Of a stretch of DNA of 64,000 nucleotides, positions 56,400-64,000 are shown piece by piece. A program made the position numbers and the translations under genes. This stretch comes from Chionoecetes opilio (lineage: Eukaryota; Arthropoda; Malacostraca; Decapoda; Majidae): the NCBI GenBank assembly GCA_016584305.1, contig JACEEZ010016131.1:1-64000 (forward strand), in the 5' to 3' direction. The notes under the pieces are model-generated. The model had not been told where the DNA came from and did no database searches. It saw only the letters and a list, made by a program, of their open reading frames with translations. The first letter of the stretch is position 1, and each line of letters starts with the position of its first letter.

Positions 56400-56894
56400 A
56401 CAGTACCCTCCCGAGTTTCGAGTCCGAGTTACCCTCCTTGCTTTCTTCCAAAGGCATAGCGCGAAACTCGCGGATCGCGAAATTCGGGTATTGAAAACAC
56501 TGTAAAAATGCTTATTTAGTCCGGTGCAAGGTGTACCTACCGTATTTTACAGCTTATAAGACTCACTTTTTCAAAAAAAAAAAAAAACCTGAAAATGCCC
56601 CAAGCCCCCGTCCACCCAACAGTGAATGGGTACCGGGTGTTAGCCAAGGGTTTGTAACCCGCCTCCTGGGGTGATGGCTTCGGCCAACACTACGTAGAGG
56701 AGAGGAGGAGGAGAGGAGCTTGAGCTTGAGCTTGAGTTGGAAGTCACCCAGCGAATGCTGTCGGTGAAGCCTTTAGTCCGGCGTTCTCCCACACACGTAT
56801 TCTGTCCTACGAACAGTACTTGATCTTGATCTTGATATTACAGGTGGCCTATTCTTCATAGGCCAGGCCTTTGAACCGGTGTTGCATAAAGTAA

Positions 56895-57594
56895 GTAACA
56901 CCTCAAAATAAGTAGCACCTGACCTCACACCCCCGCCGATCCTTACTTATTTACCACAAAATACTCCTTTGTAAGTTATTAACAAGGACGTGTGTGGTAC
57001 TGTGGTTGCTGGAGGTACTGGAGGAGACAGGAGAGAAGACAGGAAGGCATTGGAGGTACTGTAGAGAAGGAGGAAAGCATTAGTGTAGTGATTATTTAGT
57101 AAGAGCAAGGCATTGAGTGATCTAGCTCTGTACACGTCTTATGTCTATGTTAGTGTGCTTTTATGTATGACAAGGCAGGTGAAGGGATTATCTTGTTAAA
57201 AACTTCCATATCTGTCTCTCTATTCATTTTCTTCTTGTGACCTTTGACGCTTAGTATCGCTTCATAGGTTCTCTTCAAACTTCGTCTCCTTTGTTAACAG
57301 ATTTGTCAACTCTTCCCTTGTCTATTTCACCTGGGATACTAAAACATTTTAATTTGTTTTGGTCTGAGTGAGTGAGGGCGTCAGCTGATGGTTGTGTGAC
57401 AGTGTTATACGACAATAACACTGTCACAAAGCCTTCCTCTCTTCTCTTCTGTCTCCTCCAGTACCTCCAGAAACCACAGTACCACACACGTCATGGTTAA
57501 TCACTTATAAAGGAGTATTTTGTGGTAAATAAGTAAGGAACGGCGGGGGTGTAAGGTAAGGTGCTACTTATTTTGAGGTGTTACCTATTTTATT
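56895..57594. mobile_element. Long-armed inverted-repeat MITE
   Basis: GTAACACCTCAAAATAAGTA at 56895 and its inverse ending at 57594 continue as inverted arms of about 155-165 bp with few mismatches. The copy at 19.4-19.6 kb keeps one arm. A second version lies at about 59.96-60.70 kb. Confidence 0.75.
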
Positions 57595-57599
57595 CAATT

Positions 57600-57870
57600 A
57601 TCCGTGATGAGGGCTGTAAAATCCACTTAAAATCTTTCTCTGCACCGTCGAGTACAGGACACCCACACGCTGCCCATTAACTCTACCTTCGATTGCGAGG
57701 GCATCAGAGGACACAGGGGGTGGCATGAGCCTCTAATCACAGGTGTCACTATAGAAATTATGTCTGCGTCACCACGGGCGAGGGCTAACCATCACAGCCC
57801 TCAAGTGAACCTCCAGGGCCTACCATCCCACCCCTGGAGCTCACGGCCTAACGGCGCTGTAGGCACATAC
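57600..57870 (+). mobile_element. SINE, lacking both ends
   Basis: GATGAGGGCTGTAAAATCCA onward matches the SINE body, ending GGCGCTGTAGGCACATACAC without an A tail. Confidence 0.7.
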
Positions 57871-57873
57871 ACA

Positions 57874-58795
57874 CATGATGTTCTTGGTCTATGTAAATGA
57901 TATGACAGAAGGAGTAAACAGTTATATGAGTTTATTCGCTGATGATGCTAAATTACTAAGAAAAGTAGAAAGTAAAGAGGACTGTGAGGATTTACAAAAG
58001 GATCTAGATAAGATTTTCAGATGGAGTCAACTATGGGAAATGGAGTTTAATGCTAAAAAGTGTAAAGTGATGGAAATGGGCAGTAGCAAAAAGAGACAGA
58101 GAGGAAAAATATTCGATGGGAAATGAATGGATAATCAAAACAAAGGTCGAAAAAGATCTGGGAGTGTGGATTACAGATAATTTGTCACCTGAGAAGCATA
58201 TAAACAAGATCACAGGAAATACATATCAGTTGCTGAGGAATATAAGAATGGCATTCAAATATCTGGATGAAGAGATGATTAAGAAATTGATAACATCTTT
58301 GATTTGACCAAGGTTGGAATATGCAGCAGTGATTTGGTCACCACATAAAAAGAAGGATATAAGGAAGATTGAGAGAATACAAAGAGCAGCCACAAAAATG
58401 GCTCCAAGCCTGAGAGATTTACCATATGAGGAAAGACTTTCAAGACTAAAACTCCCAACTCGTGAGAAAAGAAGAGAAAGCGGAGATTTTATAGCAATGT
58501 ATAGAGCATCAAGGGGTCTGGAAAAAATAGACAGAGAAGATCTGTTTGTGTGGGACGATAGAAGTGCAAGAGGTCATGAGAAGAAATTGAAAAGGACAAC
58601 ATGCAAGAGGGATATAAAAAAAATACAGCTTCCAGTATAGAAGCATAGAAGCCTGGAACAACCTTGATGCAAAAGTGATTAATGCAAGAAGTATTCAGGA
58701 CTTCAAAGGCAAGCTGGATAATAGTAGATTTGGAGACGGGACAGTACGAGCATAGCTCTTTTCCTGTATGTTACAACTAGGTAAATACAACTAGG
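57874..58795 (+). pseudogene. CR1-like LINE: reverse transcriptase C-terminal half and 3' end
   Basis: MMFLVYVNDMTEG is followed by LFADDAKLL, the RT active-site FADD box, then KDLGVWITDNLSPEKHINK, YAAVIWSPHKKKDIRKIERI and YEERLSRLKL, the CR1 thumb and C-terminus. Three frames are used. The 3' end shows the CAACTAGGTAAATA repeat typical of CR1 tails and runs into an (AC)n array. Confidence 0.85.
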
Positions 58796-58798
58796 TAA

Positions 58799-58892
<94 letters not shown>
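58799..58892. repeat. (AC)n microsatellite
   Basis: About 46 AC units, at the CR1 3' tail, with one slip near 58849. Confidence 0.98.
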
Positions 58893-58895
<3 letters not shown>

Positions 58896-58907
58896 ACCCA
58901 GAAAAAA

Positions 58908-59030
58908 TGGGTTGAGTTCATCGAATTTACACCGAAGGAATCAATAGTTATGTTCCAAGGATAGTTATCAAGAAAGAAAATGAATGGTTTAACAGAAATG
59001 TGATTAGCAAGCAGAAAGAGAAAAACATGT
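58908..59030 (+). pseudogene. CR1-like LINE: segment between endonuclease and RT
   Basis: Corresponds to 62030-62165, where the LINE continues into the RT. Here it jumps near AGAAAGAGAAAAACATG to the endonuclease at 59030, out of natural order. Confidence 0.7.
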
Positions 59031-59465
59031 CAGGAAGGTATTTGATCCGGAGGTTGAGATAAATGGTATAAGTTATTCACAAAAACAGGTTAGGCAGGCG
59101 AGGTGGTGGGAGTTGCACTTTAGCAAGAGATACATTGCAGTGTTGTGTTAATAAGTTTATTAAAAACAGATGACAGCATAGAGTCTATTGGGTAGAGGTA
59201 CGGAGTGGAACTGAACACAAAAATGTTTTTGCGGTGTAGTATATAGGCCAGCAAACTTATGTAAAGAGGATTCAGCTCTATTTATGAGCAAGCAATAAAC
59301 AAGGCGTTGTAGAGATAATTGATTATTGCGTGGGTGGGAGGTTTTAATCTTCAAGGTAATATAGACTGGGATTAATTATAGGAGACAATTATGACAGAGG
59401 AATTGTTAAAAATAGTTCAGGATAACTTCCTAAGGCAAGCATCAGGAGCCTATAGAGGAGTAATA
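59030..59465 (+). pseudogene. CR1-like LINE endonuclease, copy 3 (indel-rich)
   Basis: Aligns to 55013-55443 with many one-base insertions and deletions and is interrupted by the same family E end. Confidence 0.8.
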
Positions 59466-59468
59466 TTT

Positions 59469-60983
59469 CAGTACCCTCCATGAGTTCGAGTTCCAGTTTA
59501 CCCCTCCTGCTTCTTCCAAAGGCATCGCGCGAAACTCGCGGATCTGCGAAAATTTCGGGTATTGAAAATCACTGTAAAATGCTTATTTAGTCCGGTGCAA
59601 CGTTGTACCTACCGTATTTTACAGCTTATAAGACGCACTTTTTCAAAAAAAAAAAAAAACCTGAAAATGCCCCCCCAAAGCCCCGTTCCACCCAACAGTG
59701 AATGGGTACCGGGTGTAGCCAAGGGTTTGTAACCCGACTCATGGGGTGATGGCTTCGGCAACACTACGTAGAGGAGAGGAGCGAGGATTTGAGGAGCTTG
59801 AGCATTGAGCTTGAGTTGGAAGTCACCCAGCGAATGATGTCGGTGAAGCCTTAGCTCCGGCGTTCTCCCACACACGTATTCTGTCTAACGAACAGTACTG
59901 ATCTTGATCTTGATATTACAGGTGGCCATTCTTCATAAGGCCAGGCATTTGAACCGGTGTTGCAAAAGTAAAGAACACCTCAAAATAAGTAGACACTGAC
60001 AACCTCACACCCCGCCGGACCTTACTTATTTACCACAAAATACTCCTTTGTAAGTTATAACAAGGGACGTGTGTGGTACTGTGTGGTGCTGGAAGGTACT
60101 GGAGGAGACAGGACGAGAAGACAGGAAGGCATTGGAAGTGGTATGTTAGAGAAGGAGGAAAGCATTAGTTGTAGTGATTATTTAGTAAGAGCAAGGCATT
60201 GAGTGATTAGCTCTGTACACGTCTTATGTCTATGTTAGTGTGCTTTCTATGTATTGACAAGGAGCGTGGAAGGGATTATACTTGTTAAACACTTCCATAT
60301 CTGCTCTCTATTCATTTTCTTCTTGTGACCTTTGACGCTTAGTATCGGCTTCATCGGTTCTCTTCAAATTCGTCTCCTTGTTAACAGATTTGTCAACGCT
60401 TCCCTTGCTATCTCACCTGGGATACTAAAACATTTTAATGTTTTGGTCTGAGTGAGTGAGGGACGGTTAGCTGATGTGTGTGACAGTGTATTACGACAAT
60501 AAAACTGTCACAAAAAGCCTTCCTCTCTTCTTCTGTCCCGCCGTACCTACAGAAACCACAGTACCACACACGTCAGTTAATCACTGATAAAAGAGTATTT
60601 TTTGGGTTTTTTTTGGTAAATAAGTAAGGAACAGGCGAGGGGGTGGTGCGGGGGTATGTAAGGTATGGTGCTACTTATTTGAGGTGTTACCTATTTTTTT
60701 ATTCAATTATCCGTGATGAGGGCTGTAAAAACCACTTAAAATCTTTCTCTGCACCGTCGAGTTACAGGACACCCACACGCTGCCATTAAACTCTACCTTC
60801 GATTGCGAGGCATCAGAGGAACAGGGGGTGGCATGAGCCTCTAATCACAGGTCCTGCACTATAGAATTATGTATGTTCAACACGGGCGAGGGCTAACCAT
60901 CACAGCCCTCAATAGTGAACTCCAGGGCCTACCATCCCACCCCTGGAGCTCACGCCTAACGGCGCTGTAGGCAATACAAACCT
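59469..60983. mobile_element. Family E composite, third copy (indel-rich)
   Basis: Same order as 56401-57870: family E end, family F-type end (59611), inverted-repeat MITE and SINE part (60708-60983), with the same abrupt junction into RT codons. Confidence 0.75.
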
Positions 60984-60984
60984 A

Positions 60985-61930
60985 GGATGTTCTTGGTCTA
61001 GTAAATGATATGACAGAAGGAGTAAACAGTTATATGAGTTTATTCGCTGATGAGGCTAAATTACTAAGAAAGTAGTAAAGTAAAGAGGACGTGTGAGATT
61101 TCCAAAAGGATCTAGATAAGATTTCAGATGGAGTCAAACTATGGGAAATGGAAAGAGTTTAATGCTAAAAAGTGATAAATGATGGAAAGGGCAGTAGCAA
61201 AAAGAGACAGAGACGGAAAGTATCGATGGGAACTGAATGGATAATCAAAAAACAAAGGTCGAAAACGATCGGGGAGTTGTGGATTACAGATAATTTGTCA
61301 CCTGAGAAGCATATATAAACAAGATCACAGGAAATAAAATATCAGTTGCTGAGGAATAAAGAATGGGCATTCATAATATCTGGATGAAGAGATGATTAAG
61401 ACAATTGTAACATCTTTGATTTGACAAGGGTGGAATATGCAGCAGTGATTTGGTCACCAACATAAAAAGAAGGCTATAAGGAAGATGAGAGAATACAAAA
61501 GAGCAGCCACAAAAATGGCTCCAAGCCTGAAGAGATTTACCATATGAGGAAAGACTTTCAAGGACCTAAAAAACTTCCAACTCGTGAGAAAGAAGAGAAA
61601 GCGGAGATTTTAATAGCATGTATAGAGCATCAAGGGGTCTGGAAAAAAAGACAGAGAAGATCTGTTTGTGTGTGACGATTAGAAGGGCAAGAGGTCATGA
61701 GAAGAAATTGAAAAGGACAAACATGCAAGAGGGATATAAAAAAAATACAGGCTTCCGTATAGAAAGCATAGAAGCCTGGAACAACATTGATTTGCAAAAG
61801 TGATATTACTGCAAGAAGCTATTCAGGACTTCAAAGGCAAGCGGATAATGTAGATTTGGAGAGGGACAGTACGAGCATAGTCTTTTCCTGTATGTTCAAC
61901 AACTAAGGTAATACAACTAGGTAAAATACA
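60985..61930 (+). pseudogene. CR1-like LINE RT half and 3' end, second copy
   Basis: Aligns to 57874-58795 with frequent small indels. The tail again leads into (AC)n. Confidence 0.8.
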
Positions 61931-61975
<45 letters not shown>

Positions 61976-62018
61976 CACACACACACACCACAAACACACA
62001 CACACCACACACACACAG
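61931..62018. repeat. (AC)n microsatellite, second copy
   Basis: Same position relative to the LINE tail as 58799-58892, with several slips. Confidence 0.95.
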
Positions 62019-62029
62019 TACCAGAAAAA

Positions 62030-63999
62030 ATGGGTTGAGGTCATACAGAATTTACACCGAAGGAATCAATAGTTATGTTCCAAGGATAGTTATCACGGAG
62101 AAAAGAAAAAAAAATGAAATGTTTTAACAGAAAATGTGAATTAGACAAGACTAGAAAGAGAAAAAACATGGAAAAGTTGGAGGAAAAAAAGGTGGCAGCA
62201 ACCTTTGGTGAGAAGTACAAACACAACTAGAAATAAAATATGTAAGAATCCGAAGAGAAAGAAAGAAAGTAACTATGAGAGGAATATAATAGAAAAAATG
62301 TAAGAATAAAACCGAAACTTTTCTATAGATATATAATGGCAAAGATGCAAAACAAGGAAGGAATAGATTAAGCTGAAGGTAGAAAGGGCTAGTCGTATGA
62401 AGATGCATTACAACAGGCCGAGGTGATTAATAAGTGTTTACAGACTGTATTTTTACAAGAGAAAGGAATTTTAAAAACGAAAAAGATAATAGCAAAAGGA
62501 AAATATAATGGAAGACATAAAAGTAGACGTAATAGAAGTAAAAAGGCTAATGGAAAAGTCAAGATGTTGAAGAAAAAGACCCGGGGTCCAGATGAGTGTC
62601 GAACTGGATAATGAAAGAGTGCAGTACCCAACTAGCAGGGAAAAAATTACATAGTGTAATTGAGAGTTCACTCAAGGAGAGAGGAGTCCCACTTGATTGG
62701 AAAAGAGCAAATATTGTGCCAATTCACCAAAGGAGGTGGACAAAGAAGGACCACTAAAAATTACAGGCCAGTAATCATTAACAGTGTTAGTGGCAAAAAA
62801 TGTGTTGAAAAAATTGTGAAGGCAGATGGTTGAAATATTTGGAAGACAGACAACAACACACTTGCAGGATGGCCAGTTTGGATTTAGAGGAGAAACTGTC
62901 ATGTACAACGAATTTATTGAGCTTTTACTCGAGAGTGATCGATCTACACAGGAAAGAGAGGGGTGGTCGATTAACATTTTACTTGGACCTAAAGAAGGCC
63001 CCATTTGACAAGTACCGCCTAAGAGAATGCTCTGGACGCAATAGAACATGTAGACGATTGAAGGGTGGTTGCTGAAGTGGATGGAAGACTTTTCGAGCAA
63101 CAGAGAGATGAGAACAGTAATAAAAGACAAGAAGTCAGAATGGGCAGTGTGGATAAGTAGAGTTCCTCAAGGATCAGTATGGCCCCAGAGTGATGTTCTT
63201 GGTTCTATGTAAAATGATTGACAGGGACCTGTGAAACAGTTATATGAGTTTATCGCTGATGATGCCCTAAATTACTAAGGAAAAGAGAAAGTAAGAGGAG
63301 ACTGTGAGGATTTACAAAGGATCTAGATAAGATTTTTTCAGATGGAGTCAACTAGGGAAATTGAGTTTATGCGAAAAAAGTGTAACGTGATGGAAATGCC
63401 GGCAGTAGCCAAAAGCGACGAGATGAAAGGATCTGATGGAAATGAATGGATAATCAAAACCAAAGGTGCAAAAGATCCTGGGAGTATGGATTACGGATAA
63501 TTGGTCACCTGAGAAAGCAGATAAAACAAGATCACAGGAAATACATATCAGTGCTGAGGAATATAAGAATGGCATTCAAATTATCTGGATGAAGAGATGA
63601 TTAAGAAATTGATAACATCTTGAATTTGACCAAGGTTGGAATATCCGGCAGGGATTTGGTTCACCAATCAAAAGAATGGATATAAGGAAGATTGAGAGAT
63701 TACAAAGAGCAGCCACAAAAATGGCTCCAAGCCTGAGAGATTTAACATATGAGGAAAGACTTTCAAGACTCTCATAAAACTCCCAAACTCGTGAGAAAAA
63801 GAAGAGGAAGGGAGATTTTATAGCAGTGTATAGAGCTCAATGGTCTGGAAAAAATTGATAAAGAAGATCTGTTGTGTGGGACGATAGCAAGTGCAAGAGG
63901 TCATGAGAAGGAGAAATTGAAAAGGACAACATGCAAGAGGGAACAAAAGTAAAATACAGCTTCCCGTATAGCAAGCATAGAAGCCTGGAACAACATTGA
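62030..63999 (+). pseudogene. CR1-like LINE: RT domain running to the window edge
   Basis: This copy passes through the segment lost from the other copies: WLKYLEDRQQHTCRMA (62830), LDLEEKLSCTTNLLSFYSRV, FYLDLKKAPFDK (first RT aspartate), KWMEDFSSNREMRTVIKDKK, then VPQGS and the FIADDA box near 63250, followed by the thumb. There is no family E insertion between RT motifs, showing the original uninterrupted arrangement. It is indel-rich throughout. Confidence 0.8.
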
Positions 64000-64000
64000 T

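Larger units (their letters stand above)
56401..57870. mobile_element. Family E composite lacking its right end
   Basis: Left end at 56401, family F-type end at 56539, an inverted-repeat MITE (56895-57594) and a SINE 3' part (57600-57870) follow. The SINE abuts LINE RT codons directly, with neither an A tail nor a family E right end, so a deletion has removed the junction. Confidence 0.75.

Noticed and set aside
58703..58921. Cys/Val-rich ORF
   Set aside because: It is the reverse reading of the (AC)n microsatellite.

Overview
The window is eukaryotic nuclear DNA made almost entirely of nested transposable elements. It most likely comes from an arthropod, and I infer a decapod crustacean. 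The grounds are two split host exons, several multi-copy protein families I associate with arthropod genomes, CR1-, RTE- and Jockey-like LINE fragments, a Gypsy LTR retrotransposon, poly(A) SINEs and long (TA)n tracts. No operons or other prokaryotic features are present. Family letters (A to V) below are my own labels.

Host gene: two exons on the + strand (22467-22596 and 29488-29672) match in order and intron phase the G-domain part of NOA1, a mitochondrial circularly permuted GTPase. Their 6.9 kb intron is packed with transposons. I find no further exon, so everything after 29.7 kb may lie in the next intron or beyond the gene.

Layout. 0-4 kb: a family A element end, a decayed arthropod multi-copy gene, a minus-strand LINE 5' part, and a family C element with a 153-bp tandem array. 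4.15-6.65 kb: a 2.5 kb element with about 200-bp inverted ends and a decayed DDE-like gene. 6.9-7.9 kb: a 1 kb Tc1-like palindrome. 8.6-9.3 kb: a piggyBac-type MITE. 9.6-11.05 kb: family F. 11.8-18.1 kb: a decayed minus-strand Gypsy element whose LTR is split by a family B element. 18.3-22.2 kb: families G, E and P with SINE and LINE insertions. 22.7-27.9 kb: families K, J, I and A, where I carries a nearly full-length decayed Tigger transposase. 30.1-52.2 kb: an almost uninterrupted chain of TA-target elements separated only by (TA)n. 52.2-54.6 kb: RTE remains and an LTR with leader. 54.8-64 kb: broken CR1 copies in a roughly 3.1 kb tandem arrangement, with an unresolved N join at 55969.

Main discovery: about a dozen TIR families with different end sequences share one hidden layout. 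One end carries three direct copies of a family-specific 7-11 bp motif at 15-17 bp spacing, the first at about base 12-24. The other end carries one direct copy at the same place, then two inverted copies about 15-18 bp apart. Four of these families contain CENP-B-type helix-turn-helix coding remains, so they look like pogo/Tigger elements whose binding-site sequence changes while its geometry stays fixed. The (TA)n tracts appear to have served as repeated landing sites.
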